Of a stretch of DNA of 52,600 nt, positions 27,063 to 35,574 are shown piece by piece. Each line of letters starts with the position of its first letter. Within the stretch, counting starts at the first letter, position 1. The stretch spans positions 1 to 52,600 of the forward strand of contig JAPLDF010000049.1 in assembly GCA_026391835.1 (NCBI GenBank). Direction: 5' to 3'. This stretch comes from Bacteroidota bacterium (GTDB lineage: Bacteria > Bacteroidota > Bacteroidia > Bacteroidales > FEN-979). Made by a program: the position numbers and the translations under genes. The notes under the pieces are model-generated. The model searched no databases. It saw nothing but the letters and a program-made list of their open reading frames with translations, and was not told where the DNA came from.

Positions 27063-27545
27063 GTGCCAACAACAAACTTGATCGGTGAATTTGAATGCAG
27101 GCTTGATGATAAAAGCCGCATCATTCTTCCTTCTGCGCTGAAAAAACAGATCAGTCCGGAGGCCCATGACAGGTTTGTCATCAACCGTGGTTTTGAAGGC
27201 TGCCTGGTACTTTACCCTCAGAATGTATGGGATGAGACCACCGGCAAAATGAACAGTCTGAACCTTTTCGTGAAGGAAAACCGCCAGTTTGTGCGGGCAT
27301 TCAACAACGGAGCAACCCCGCTGTCGCTCGACAGCCAGAACAGGCTGCTCCTGCCAAAACCGTTGCTTGATTTTGCTTCCATTGACAGGGAGATTATTTT
27401 ATTTGCGTATTCCGACCGCATCGAAGTCTGGAACAAGAAAACTTACCTGGATCTGGTATCCAATGAATCAGACGATTTTGCACAGTTGGCTGAAAAAGTA
27501 ATGGGGAACCCGAAAACAAGCAACATTGCCGATGATTTATCATAA
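27063..27545 (+). CDS. mraZ: Transcriptional regulator MraZ
   Basis: About 160 residues with two AbrB-like (SpoVT/MraZ) beta domains: LIGEFECRLDDKSRIILPSALK at the start and SLDSQNRLLLPKPLLDFA in the second half. MraZ forms a ring and represses the dcw operon. The GTG at 27063 gives MPTTNLIGEFEC, matching the family N-terminus; a GTG at 27015 would start inside the operator boxes. The 3' end overlaps rsmH. The three TGGAG boxes upstream are its likely target. Confidence 0.9.
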   Translation: MPTTNLIGEFECRLDDKSRIILPSALKKQISPEAHDRFVINRGFEGCLVLYPQNVWDETTGKMNSLNLFVKENRQFVRAFNNGATPLSLDSQNRLLLPKPLLDFASIDREIILFAYSDRIEVWNKKTYLDLVSNESDDFAQLAEKVMGNPKTSNIADDLS

Positions 27546-28428
27546 GAGTGTCCTGCTTGATGAAAGTATTGCAGCGCTGGATATCAGGCCCGATGGTATT
27601 TATGTGGACGCGACGTATGGCGGTGGAGGCCACGCAAGGGCTATCCTTGCCGGCATGCAGGGAGGCAGGCTGATTGCTTTTGACCAGGATGAGGAGGCGA
27701 TCATGAACCGGATTGACGACCCCCGGCTGGTCATGGTCAACAACAACTTCCGCTTCCTCCGCAATTTTTTAAAGTTGCATCACGCTTCGCCGGTTGACGG
27801 GATCCTTGCCGACCTCGGTGTATCATCACACCAGATCGACCAGCCTGAACGGGGGTTCTCCACCAGGTTCGACGGCATCCTCGACATGCGTATGGACCAG
27901 AAAAAAAAACAAACGGCAAAGGACATTGTCAACCATTACAGCGAAGAAAACCTGAGCAACCTTCTATTTACGTACGGTGAAATCAGGAATGCACGGAAGC
28001 TGGCTTCCAGGATCGTGGAGGCAAGAAAGATCAAACCGGTTGAAACAACCGGCGCACTCAAGGAAATTGCGAATACCTGCGCCGAACGTGGCAAAGAGTT
28101 CAAATACCAGGCACAGATCTTCCAGGCCCTGCGCATCGAAGTGAACCAGGAAATGGAGTCGCTCCGTGATTTCCTGAAACAGGCAACCCAGGCATTAAAA
28201 CCAGGAGGCAGGCTGGTGGTGATCGCATATCATTCGCTGGAGGATAAACTGGTTAAAAATTATTTCAGGTCGGGGAACTTTGAAGGCACCGTGGAAAAGG
28301 ATTTTTACGGCAATGTTCTTGCGCCCCTGAAAGTGATTACCCGCAAGGCCATTGTGCCGGCGGATAAAGAAATTGAAGAAAACAACCGTTCCCGCAGCGC
28401 GAAATTGCGGGTGGCGGAAAAAATATAA
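27532..28428 (+). CDS. rsmH: 16S rRNA m4C1402 methyltransferase RsmH
   Basis: A 298-residue RsmH (MraW), which N4-methylates C1402 of 16S rRNA using S-adenosylmethionine. Motifs: YHKSVLLDES at the start, DATYGGGGHARAIL (SAM binding), DGILADLGVSSHQID and the late VVIAYHSLEDKLVKNYF. The ATG at 27532 matches the usual M-x-YH start and overlaps mraZ by 14 bp; an ATG two codons earlier is possible. Its TAA shares one base with the ATG of the next gene. Confidence 0.95.
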   Translation: MIYHKSVLLDESIAALDIRPDGIYVDATYGGGGHARAILAGMQGGRLIAFDQDEEAIMNRIDDPRLVMVNNNFRFLRNFLKLHHASPVDGILADLGVSSHQIDQPERGFSTRFDGILDMRMDQKKKQTAKDIVNHYSEENLSNLLFTYGEIRNARKLASRIVEARKIKPVETTGALKEIANTCAERGKEFKYQAQIFQALRIEVNQEMESLRDFLKQATQALKPGGRLVVIAYHSLEDKLVKNYFRSGNFEGTVEKDFYGNVLAPLKVITRKAIVPADKEIEENNRSRSAKLRVAEKI

Positions 28429-28922
28429 TGGTGAAGGAAAATCTTAAATACAACGAACAGAATCATGTTTTGAATGGTCCTCCTACGCCGGGTAGCGCCC
28501 CGGCGGAAGGGGACTTAGGGTTTGACACGCCCCAAAAGACCAAGGATCCGGTCAAAGCTGTAAAAAAAACCCACAAAAGCCGCAAGGCGGTACAGGACTT
28601 CCTGGGGGGTGATTATCTTTCAAAAGAATGGGTTACAGGGAATCTCAGTTATATCCTTTATGTAGCGTTGCTGGCAATGATTTACATCGCAAACACATAT
28701 TCCACTGAAAAAATGTTCAAGACGATTGAACGGACGAAAAATGAACTGAAGGAGTTGCGATACGAGTACATCACCACCAAATCGATCCTGATGTTCCAGG
28801 GGCGCCAGTCGGAAATATCAAAACGCGCGGTGGTCCTGGGCCTCAGGGAAGCAAAAATGCCGCCCTATAAAATTCTCTATTCGGGTGAATCACTTCAGCC
28901 TAAAAAAGCAGAAAAGCCATGA
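28428..28922 (+). CDS. FtsL-like division protein
   Basis: A 164-residue bitopic membrane protein in the ftsL position. A cytoplasmic N-terminal part (about 1-70) is followed by one transmembrane helix (LSYILYVALLAMIYIAN, about 73-90) and a periplasmic coiled-coil-like region (TERKNELKELRYEYITTKS). Bacteroidota FtsL homologues are short and divergent, so the assignment rests on position and topology. The N-terminal segment PPTPGSAPAEGDLGFDTP is encoded by a GC-rich hairpin-bearing stretch (28486-28505) unlike its surroundings. It starts one base inside the rsmH stop and overlaps ftsI by 4 bp. Confidence 0.78.
   Translation: MVKENLKYNEQNHVLNGPPTPGSAPAEGDLGFDTPQKTKDPVKAVKKTHKSRKAVQDFLGGDYLSKEWVTGNLSYILYVALLAMIYIANTYSTEKMFKTIERTKNELKELRYEYITTKSILMFQGRQSEISKRAVVLGLREAKMPPYKILYSGESLQPKKAEKP
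28486..28505. repeat. GC-rich hairpin within ftsL-like gene
   Basis: Perfect 7-bp arms CGCCGGG (28486-28492) and CCCGGCG (28499-28505) with a 6-nt loop, followed by CGGAAGGGGACTTAGGG. The composition contrasts with the AT-rich flanking codons. Confidence 0.6.
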
Positions 28923-31066
28923 AACAGATCAAGAAGGACATATTGATCCGCGTTTACCTGGTTTACCTGGCAGTACTGCTGTTCGGGCTCTTTATCCTTG
29001 CACGGGTGGTGATGATCCAGCAATTTGAGAAGAAAGAGTTCATGGATATGGCGAAAAAACAGGAGATACACCTGTTTGAGATGGAGGCGATCCGCGGGAA
29101 CATCCTGGCCGATGATGGCAGCCTGCTTGCCGTTTCAATCCCCATTTTTGAGGTCAGGATGGATGTCATGACCGACTCGATCACCGAGAATGTATTCCAT
29201 AACAACGTTGATTCCCTTGCAAGCTGTCTTTCGTCGCTTTTCAGGGACCGCACGCCGTCATCCTACAAAGAGATGCTCTGGGAAGGAAGAAGAAATAAAA
29301 ACCGTTACCTGCTGATCCAGCGTGACGTCACTTATCCCGATCTGAATAAAATGCGCCATTTCCCGATTTTCAAGCGTGGAAAATTCAAAGGCGGATTGAT
29401 CGTTCTGGCGCAGTATGAGCGCGAACTTCCTTACAAATCACTTGCCCGGCGCATCATTGGTTACGAAAGCGGGGAGGGGAAACAAAAGGTGTATGTGGGG
29501 CTGGAAGGTTCATTTACAAAAAACCTCCAGGGCGTCAACGGCCAGCGCCTCATGCGACGTATCGGCGGCCAGGCCTGGGTGCCGGTGGATCCCGAAAGCC
29601 AGATAGAGCCCCAGAACGGCAACGACATCATTACCACCCTTGATGTAAACCTCCAGGACCTGGCAGAATCATCCCTTCGGAAAGAACTTATTGCCGACAG
29701 TGCCGACCACGGCTGTGTAATCCTGATGGAGGTGAAAACCGGCTACCTGCGCGCCATGGCCAACCTCGGCCTTACGAAAAAAGGTACCTATGAGGAGATA
29801 TTCAACTATGCGATCGGCGAAAGCCAGGAAACAGGTTCAACCTTTAAACTTGCCTCGTTCCTGGTAGCACTCAACGACCGTAAAATTGACCTCACCACGC
29901 CTGTCAATTGCTCAGGCGGCATCACCTATTATTCGGGTCGCAAAATGGAAGACTCCCACCATGGCCTCGGGGTGCTCCCTGCATTGCAGGTGTTCGAAAA
30001 ATCTTCGAATGTAGGTACTTCAAGGATGATCTATAATGCTTACTCTGATTCGGCACAGCGTTATATTGACGGACTGTACCGCATCGGCATCAACAGGCCG
30101 CTGGGCCTTCAGATTGCCGGCGAAGGCAGGCCATACATCAAAACGACCAAAAGCAAATACTGGTCGGCGCTTTCATTGCCCTGGATATCGATCGGTTATG
30201 AAATCTCCCTGGCCCCCATCCATCTCCTGGCCCTCTACAATGCAGTGGCCAACAACGGGGTGATGGTGAAACCGCTGTTTGTGCGCGAAATTCGCAAGAA
30301 CGGCCAGCTGGTGCAGCGATTCAACCCGGTTGTGGTCAACCCGCAGATTGTTTCTCCATGGGCAGTCCAGCAAGCCAAACTGTTGCTTGAAGGCGTGGTG
30401 ACTGAAGGCACCGGGGCAAGCATCAAATCACCAAACTATGCGATTGCCGGTAAAACGGGAACCTGCCAGATTGCCGCAGGAAACAAAGGATACCGTCAGG
30501 GCACCAAACAGGTACAGTACAAGGGATCCTTTGTAGGATATTTTCCGGCCGACAACCCCAAATATTCGCTGATTGTTGTCATTGTCAACCCAAGGAAGGG
30601 CAAATATTATGGTGGGGCCGTTGCAGCTCCGGTGTTCCGTGAATTATCGGACAAACTTTATGCAATACGCCCCGATATCATGATCCCCTTGCCGGTCGAT
30701 ACCATCGCCTCACCCATTCCATTCGCCCAGGCAGGACAGGTCAAAGATCTCTCTGCAGCTTTTTCAATGCTCAACATGAAGGCCCGTGCCGAAAACGGGC
30801 AATCAACCTGGGCTCGCCCGGAATCATCCTCCGGCAATGTCGTATTCGCATCTGCCGGCATTTCAAAAGGAACCATGCCCGACGTCTGTGGCATGGGACT
30901 CAGGGACGCCCTTTACCTGCTTGAACAACAGGGCCTCAACGTGCTGGTGAATGGCAAAGGAACGGTTGTCAAACAATCCATCAGTGCCGGGTATACCATA
31001 TATAAAGGTATGCCCGTGGTGATCGAGCTCAAAGTTACACCTGACAAACCCAAACCACAGGCATGA
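28919..31066 (+). CDS. ftsI: Penicillin-binding protein FtsI with PASTA domain
   Basis: A 715-residue class B penicillin-binding protein, the septal peptidoglycan transpeptidase. One transmembrane helix (about 12-32) is followed by the dimerisation domain and the transpeptidase domain, with SxxK at Ser307 (GSTFKLAS), SxN in KSSNVG and KTG at about 512 (GKTGTCQ). A single C-terminal PASTA domain (about 655-712, MPDVCGMGLRDALYLLEQ) is typical of Bacteroidota. Overlaps the ftsL-like gene and murE by 4 bp each. Confidence 0.93.
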   Translation: MKQIKKDILIRVYLVYLAVLLFGLFILARVVMIQQFEKKEFMDMAKKQEIHLFEMEAIRGNILADDGSLLAVSIPIFEVRMDVMTDSITENVFHNNVDSLASCLSSLFRDRTPSSYKEMLWEGRRNKNRYLLIQRDVTYPDLNKMRHFPIFKRGKFKGGLIVLAQYERELPYKSLARRIIGYESGEGKQKVYVGLEGSFTKNLQGVNGQRLMRRIGGQAWVPVDPESQIEPQNGNDIITTLDVNLQDLAESSLRKELIADSADHGCVILMEVKTGYLRAMANLGLTKKGTYEEIFNYAIGESQETGSTFKLASFLVALNDRKIDLTTPVNCSGGITYYSGRKMEDSHHGLGVLPALQVFEKSSNVGTSRMIYNAYSDSAQRYIDGLYRIGINRPLGLQIAGEGRPYIKTTKSKYWSALSLPWISIGYEISLAPIHLLALYNAVANNGVMVKPLFVREIRKNGQLVQRFNPVVVNPQIVSPWAVQQAKLLLEGVVTEGTGASIKSPNYAIAGKTGTCQIAAGNKGYRQGTKQVQYKGSFVGYFPADNPKYSLIVVIVNPRKGKYYGGAVAAPVFRELSDKLYAIRPDIMIPLPVDTIASPIPFAQAGQVKDLSAAFSMLNMKARAENGQSTWARPESSSGNVVFASAGISKGTMPDVCGMGLRDALYLLEQQGLNVLVNGKGTVVKQSISAGYTIYKGMPVVIELKVTPDKPKPQA

Positions 31067-32538
31067 TGCTGCTCAGCGAAATCATCGGCAATTATTCAGT
31101 CAGCGGTATTACCGGCAGGACCGACATTCCCATTACCGGGATACAGTTCGATTCGCGCAGGCTGATGCCGGGCAACCTGTTTTTTGCCGTTCGCGGAACA
31201 ACATCCGACGGACACGATTTTATTGATGCAGCCATTGAAAAAGGAACATCTGCAGTAGTTTGCGAACAACTTCCCGCTGTCCTCCGGGATAAGGTAACCT
31301 ACATTATCGCCCTGAAAAGCAACATGGCGCTCGGCTTCATGACCTCCAGGTATTATGGCGATCCGTCGAAAAAACTTAAGTTGATCGGTGTTACCGGGAC
31401 CAACGGTAAGACCACCACGGTGACGCTCCTCCACCAGCTGTTTTTCGAACTTGGCTTTGGTACCGGGCTGATTTCCACCATTACCAATAAGGTAAACCAG
31501 GCGGAAGTGCCGGCAACCCATACCACACCTGATCCGGTGCAGCTCAACGAATTGCTGGCCAGCATGGTGAACGAAGGCTGTGAATACTGTTTCATGGAGG
31601 TATCCTCTCATGCAGTTGACCAGGAACGGATCGCAGGACTCACCTTCGCCGGAGGTGTTTTCACAAATCTCACACACGACCATCTCGATTATCATAAAAC
31701 ATTTGATGCCTACCTGCAGGCCAAAAAAACCTTTTTCGACAACCTGCCTGCCACAGCCTTCGCCCTCACTAACAAAGATGATAAAAATGGCAAGGTGATG
31801 GTGCAGAACACCCTCGCCTCAAAATACACATACAGTCTTCAGGCCATGGCCGATTTCCGGTGCAGGATTATCGAAAACCAGTTCCATGGGATACATCTCA
31901 GCATCGACGGACATGAAGTGTGGTTCAAGCTCATCGGTACGTTCAATGCATACAACCTGCTAACAGTATACGCTGCAGCCGTTTTGCTCGGGCAGGACAA
32001 AACAGAGGTGCTCACACAGCTCAGCCGGATGGAGCCGGTTGCAGGCCGGTTCAATTATGTCATGTCATCCGATAAAATCACCGGCATCGTGGATTACGCC
32101 CATACGCCGGATGCCCTCAAAAACGTCCTTGAAACCATCAATGAAATCCGCACACACCAGGAACAACTCATCACAGTGGTTGGCGCCGGGGGCAACCGGG
32201 ATTCAGCAAAACGGCCTGTCATGGCCAAAATCGTTGCCAGCCTCAGCGACCGGGTAATCCTGACCTCCGATAATCCGCGCAATGAGGAACCCGAAGCCAT
32301 CCTGGCCGAAATGCAATCGGGCGTGGAGATTCACCTGGTTAAAAAAGTGCTGGTCATTGTCAACCGCCTGGAGGCGATCAAAACAGCCTGCGCCCTCGCA
32401 CGGCCGGGTGATATCATCCTGGTTGCCGGCAAGGGGCACGAAAACTACCAGGAGATCAAGGGGATCAGGCACCATTTCGACGACAAGGAGGTTCTCCGGG
32501 AGCTCTTTGGAAACACTAACATAGAAATAAATCGCTAA
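31063..32538 (+). CDS. murE: UDP-MurNAc-tripeptide synthetase MurE
   Basis: A 491-residue Mur ligase adding the third residue of the stem peptide. ATP-binding P-loop [12 protein letters not shown] is at about 110. Later motifs are [29 protein letters not shown] and the C-terminal DNPRNEEP; the DNPR motif indicates meso-diaminopimelate as substrate. Length and domains are complete, in contrast to the murD remnant two genes downstream. Confidence 0.94.
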   Translation: MMLLSEIIGNYSVSGITGRTDIPITGIQFDSRRLMPGNLFFAVRGTTSDGHDFIDAAIEKGTSAVVCEQLPAVLRDKVTYIIALKSNMALGFMTSRYYGDPSKKLKLIGVTGTNGKTTTVTLLHQLFFELGFGTGLISTITNKVNQAEVPATHTTPDPVQLNELLASMVNEGCEYCFMEVSSHAVDQERIAGLTFAGGVFTNLTHDHLDYHKTFDAYLQAKKTFFDNLPATAFALTNKDDKNGKVMVQNTLASKYTYSLQAMADFRCRIIENQFHGIHLSIDGHEVWFKLIGTFNAYNLLTVYAAAVLLGQDKTEVLTQLSRMEPVAGRFNYVMSSDKITGIVDYAHTPDALKNVLETINEIRTHQEQLITVVGAGGNRDSAKRPVMAKIVASLSDRVILTSDNPRNEEPEAILAEMQSGVEIHLVKKVLVIVNRLEAIKTACALARPGDIILVAGKGHENYQEIKGIRHHFDDKEVLRELFGNTNIEINR

Positions 32539-32542
32539 GACT

Positions 32543-33796
32543 ATGTTGTACCATCTTTTCACCTGGTTGCACAAAGCATTCAACATCCCCGGCACGGGCG
32601 TGTTCCAGTACATTTCATTCAGGGCTGCTGCAGCGCTCATCACCTCCCTGTTCATCTCCCTGATCATCGGGAAGCGGCTCATCGCCTACCTGCGTAAAAA
32701 ACAGGTCGGTGAAACTGTCAGGGACCTGGGACTTGAAGGGCAAACTTCAAAGCAGGGCACGCCAACGATGGGCGGGCTCATCATCCTGGCAGCCATCCTT
32801 GTACCATCGCTCCTGTTTGCCAACCTATACAACCTTTACATCATCATCGTACTGGTTGCCACGGTTTGGCTGGGATTGATCGGTTTTTTGGACGATTATA
32901 TCAAAGTGTTTAAAAAAGACAAAAAGGGACTGTCCGGAAAACTGAAAGTGCTTGGCCAGATTGGATTGGGGCTGATCGTAGGTCTTACGATGTACTTCAG
33001 CGACAGCATTGTGATACGTGAGCGGGTAAGGCAATCCGCCTATGTGCCGGCTTCGGATGTTTTTGCCATGGAATCAACCACCGATAAAAGTAAAATATTC
33101 TCCAAAACACCTGTGAAATCAACTAAAACCACCATCCCGTTTGTGAAAAACAACGAGTTTGACTACAACTGGCTGATTTCCTGGATGGGTGAAGGGGCAA
33201 AAAAATGGACCTGGCTGGTCTTTATCCCGATCGTGATCTTTATCATCATTGCCGTATCAAACGGGGCCAATCTCACCGACGGTCTCGACGGGCTTGCCAC
33301 CGGCACCTCTGCCATCATCGGGCTTACGCTGGGCGTGCTCGCCTATGTGTCCGGCAACATCGTATTTGCCAATTACCTGAATATCATGTATATTCCAAAC
33401 ACAGGAGAGCTCGCCATTTATATTTCGGCTTTCGTAGGGGCATGCATCGGGTTTCTCTGGTACAACTCCTTCCCGGCACAGGTATTCATGGGCGATACCG
33501 GCAGCCTGGCCCTGGGTGGGATCATTGCCGTGTTTGCCATCATGATACGAAAAGAGATCCTTATCCCCATTTTCTGCGGGGTTTTTCTGGCCGAAAACCT
33601 GTCGGTGGTCATGCAGGTCACCTGGTTCAAATATACAAAACACAAATACGGCGAAGGGCGGAGAATCTTCAGGATGTCTCCCCTGCACCACCATTTTCAG
33701 AAACTTGGCTACCATGAATCAAAGATCGTGATGCGATTCCTGATCGTTGGCATCATGCTGGCCGTTTTAACCATCGTCACACTCAAACTAAGATAG
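32543..33796 (+). CDS. mraY: Phospho-MurNAc-pentapeptide transferase MraY
   Basis: A 417-residue polytopic inner-membrane enzyme that makes lipid I from UDP-MurNAc-pentapeptide and undecaprenyl phosphate. Ten hydrophobic helices can be traced. Active-site motifs: GFLDDYIKV with the Asp pair (about 114-122), [10 protein letters not shown] (about 245) and [12 protein letters not shown] (about 380). The Bacteroidota-type insert with [14 protein letters not shown] lies at about 174-205. The reading frame is complete and ends 5 bp before the murD remnant. Confidence 0.94.
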   Translation: MLYHLFTWLHKAFNIPGTGVFQYISFRAAAALITSLFISLIIGKRLIAYLRKKQVGETVRDLGLEGQTSKQGTPTMGGLIILAAILVPSLLFANLYNLYIIIVLVATVWLGLIGFLDDYIKVFKKDKKGLSGKLKVLGQIGLGLIVGLTMYFSDSIVIRERVRQSAYVPASDVFAMESTTDKSKIFSKTPVKSTKTTIPFVKNNEFDYNWLISWMGEGAKKWTWLVFIPIVIFIIIAVSNGANLTDGLDGLATGTSAIIGLTLGVLAYVSGNIVFANYLNIMYIPNTGELAIYISAFVGACIGFLWYNSFPAQVFMGDTGSLALGGIIAVFAIMIRKEILIPIFCGVFLAENLSVVMQVTWFKYTKHKYGEGRRIFRMSPLHHHFQKLGYHESKIVMRFLIVGIMLAVLTIVTLKLR

Positions 33797-33801
33797 AAAA
33801 A

Positions 33802-34350
33802 ATGACATTCGAAGCATTGGCAAAACAGGGACAAACAACGGTGTATCATTCATTGGTGGCCTCCATCGGCCCGAAGATCCGCGATATCAGGAAACAGTTC
33901 ATCAAAGAGAGCTTTTTCGGGTTTGAGCAGGTGGAACATCGTCTTGAGACCGTGGCGGTCATCAAAGACATGGAATTTATCAACGATTCTCACTCATCCA
34001 CCCTCAATGCCACCTGGTTTGCCCTTGAAAGCATTTCAAGGCCGATCATCTGGATCCTTGGAGGTGTGGAGAGTGGAAATGATTATTCAATGTTGCGTCA
34101 CCTGGTGCGGACAAAAGTAAAAGGGATGGTATGTCTTGGCCTGGACACCACGCGCCTGCACGAAGCCTTTGACGAACTCAACATTCCTATTATTGATGCC
34201 CTGACGATGGATGAGGCTGTGGAGGCGGCATACTACATGGGAAATAACGGTGACGCTGTGCTTCTTTCGCCTGCCTGCCCTTCGTTCGATCTGTTCGATG
34301 ATTATGAAGAGCGCGGCAAGGCTTTTCGCAAAGCAGTAAAAAATTTATAA
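33802..34350 (+). CDS. MurD C-terminal-domain remnant (pseudoenzyme?)
   Basis: A 182-residue product covering only about the last 40 percent of MurD (UDP-MurNAc-L-Ala:D-Glu ligase, normally about 445 residues). The N-terminal UDP-binding domain and the ATP-binding P-loop domain are missing. It begins at an internal Met equivalent to the segment before the normal ALQGKHN motif. Kept: VEHRLE, INDS, TWFALES, LLSPACPSFDLF and YEERG. Changed against the family pattern as I recall it: GKHNxYN becomes GQTTVYH, DSKATN becomes DSHSST, GGVDKGND becomes GGVESGND. It cannot be a working ligase alone. The open frame and conserved fold residues argue against fresh decay. Position between mraY and ftsW is the normal murD slot. 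Confidence 0.85.
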   Translation: MTFEALAKQGQTTVYHSLVASIGPKIRDIRKQFIKESFFGFEQVEHRLETVAVIKDMEFINDSHSSTLNATWFALESISRPIIWILGGVESGNDYSMLRHLVRTKVKGMVCLGLDTTRLHEAFDELNIPIIDALTMDEAVEAAYYMGNNGDAVLLSPACPSFDLFDDYEERGKAFRKAVKNL

Positions 34351-34362
34351 GACGGTTTCTCC

Positions 34363-35574
34363 ATGCTGAAAGTTGCAAAAGATATCAAAGGTGATAAGGT
34401 GATCTGGATCGTGGTGGTCATCCTTTGCATTTTTTCATTGTTGGCCGTGTATAGTTCAACAGGCACCCTGGCGTATAAAAAACAGCAGGGCAACACCGAG
34501 TACTATCTCTTCAAACACTTTATGATCCTGGCTTTTGGACTGGGACTGATGTACATTACCCATCTTGTAAAATACACCTATTATTCACGCATTTCGCAGA
34601 TCGGTCTCTTCCTGACATTCCCCTTGCTGCTGGTAACGCTGATTTCAGGTACCAACCTCAACGAGGCGAACAGGTGGCTTACGGTTCCAATCGTCAACCT
34701 AACCTTTCAGAGTTCCGATGTGGCAAAGCTCTTTCTCATCATGTACCTGGCACGGGTGCTGAGCAAAAAGCAGGAACTGGTACAGGATTTCCGCAAAGGT
34801 TTTCTCCCGGTGATCCTGCCGGTAATTGCAGTGACCCTGCTGATCCTGCCTGCAAACTTTTCAACGGCAGCAATTTTGTTCGTTACCTGCATCGTGCTGA
34901 TGTTCATTGGCAGGATCAGTCTGAAATACATGATATCACTCGCGATACTTGGTATTGTTGCCATTGTGATGATTTTCATGTTGTCAAAAACCTTTCCCGG
35001 TTTGTTTCCCCGCGGCACCACCTGGGTTGCCCGTATCGACCACTTTATCAATAAAAAGGAGGCAGATCCCGACGCCACCTACCAGGTCGACCAGGCTAAA
35101 ATTGCCATCGTCCAGGGGGGTATATTCGGAAAGTCGCCCGGGAAAAGCACCCAGCGCAATTTCCTGCCCCACCCCTATTCCGATTTCATATTTGCCATCA
35201 TCATTGAAGAGTATGGACTGGTTGGCGGTAGTTTCGTGCTGCTGCTCTACCTCATCCTGTTTTTCCGGGTAATCAGGATTGCCACCAAAAGCCAGGGAAA
35301 CTTCGGATCGCTGCTGAGCATCGGGATTGGGTTCAGCCTGGTCTTCCAGGCGTTCATCAACATGGCTGTGGCCGTTAACCTGTTCCCGGTTACTGGCCAG
35401 ACGCTCCCCCTTGTAAGTATGGGGGGCACTTCGATCTGGTTTACCAGCATTTCACTCGGAATTATCCTGAGTGTAAGCCGCACAGCGGAAATCGAAACCA
35501 AGGATGGCACCGAAGTCGAGATCCTCCAGGAGCCAACCCGCAGCAGAAACACTCAAACAGTGCCTGCCGTATGA
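34363..35574 (+). CDS. ftsW: Septal peptidoglycan polymerase FtsW
   Basis: A 403-residue SEDS-family membrane glycosyltransferase that polymerises lipid II at the septum with FtsI. About ten transmembrane helices are visible. Family landmarks include NEANRWL (about 102), the helix pair around residue 150-210, the QVDQAKIAIVQGGIFGKSPGKSTQRNF loop (about 242-268, split here only for description) with PHPYSDFIFAIIIEEYG, and the late SMGGTS. The start is 12 bp after the murD remnant; the stop overlaps murG by 4 bp. Confidence 0.94.
   Translation: MLKVAKDIKGDKVIWIVVVILCIFSLLAVYSSTGTLAYKKQQGNTEYYLFKHFMILAFGLGLMYITHLVKYTYYSRISQIGLFLTFPLLLVTLISGTNLNEANRWLTVPIVNLTFQSSDVAKLFLIMYLARVLSKKQELVQDFRKGFLPVILPVIAVTLLILPANFSTAAILFVTCIVLMFIGRISLKYMISLAILGIVAIVMIFMLSKTFPGLFPRGTTWVARIDHFINKKEADPDATYQVDQAKIAIVQGGIFGKSPGKSTQRNFLPHPYSDFIFAIIIEEYGLVGGSFVLLLYLILFFRVIRIATKSQGNFGSLLSIGIGFSLVFQAFINMAVAVNLFPVTGQTLPLVSMGGTSIWFTSISLGIILSVSRTAEIETKDGTEVEILQEPTRSRNTQTVPAV

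Noticed and set aside
28486-28505. GC hairpin in the ftsL-like gene as an intrinsic terminator
   Set aside because: No T-run follows, and it is inside a coding region of an evidently continuous operon.
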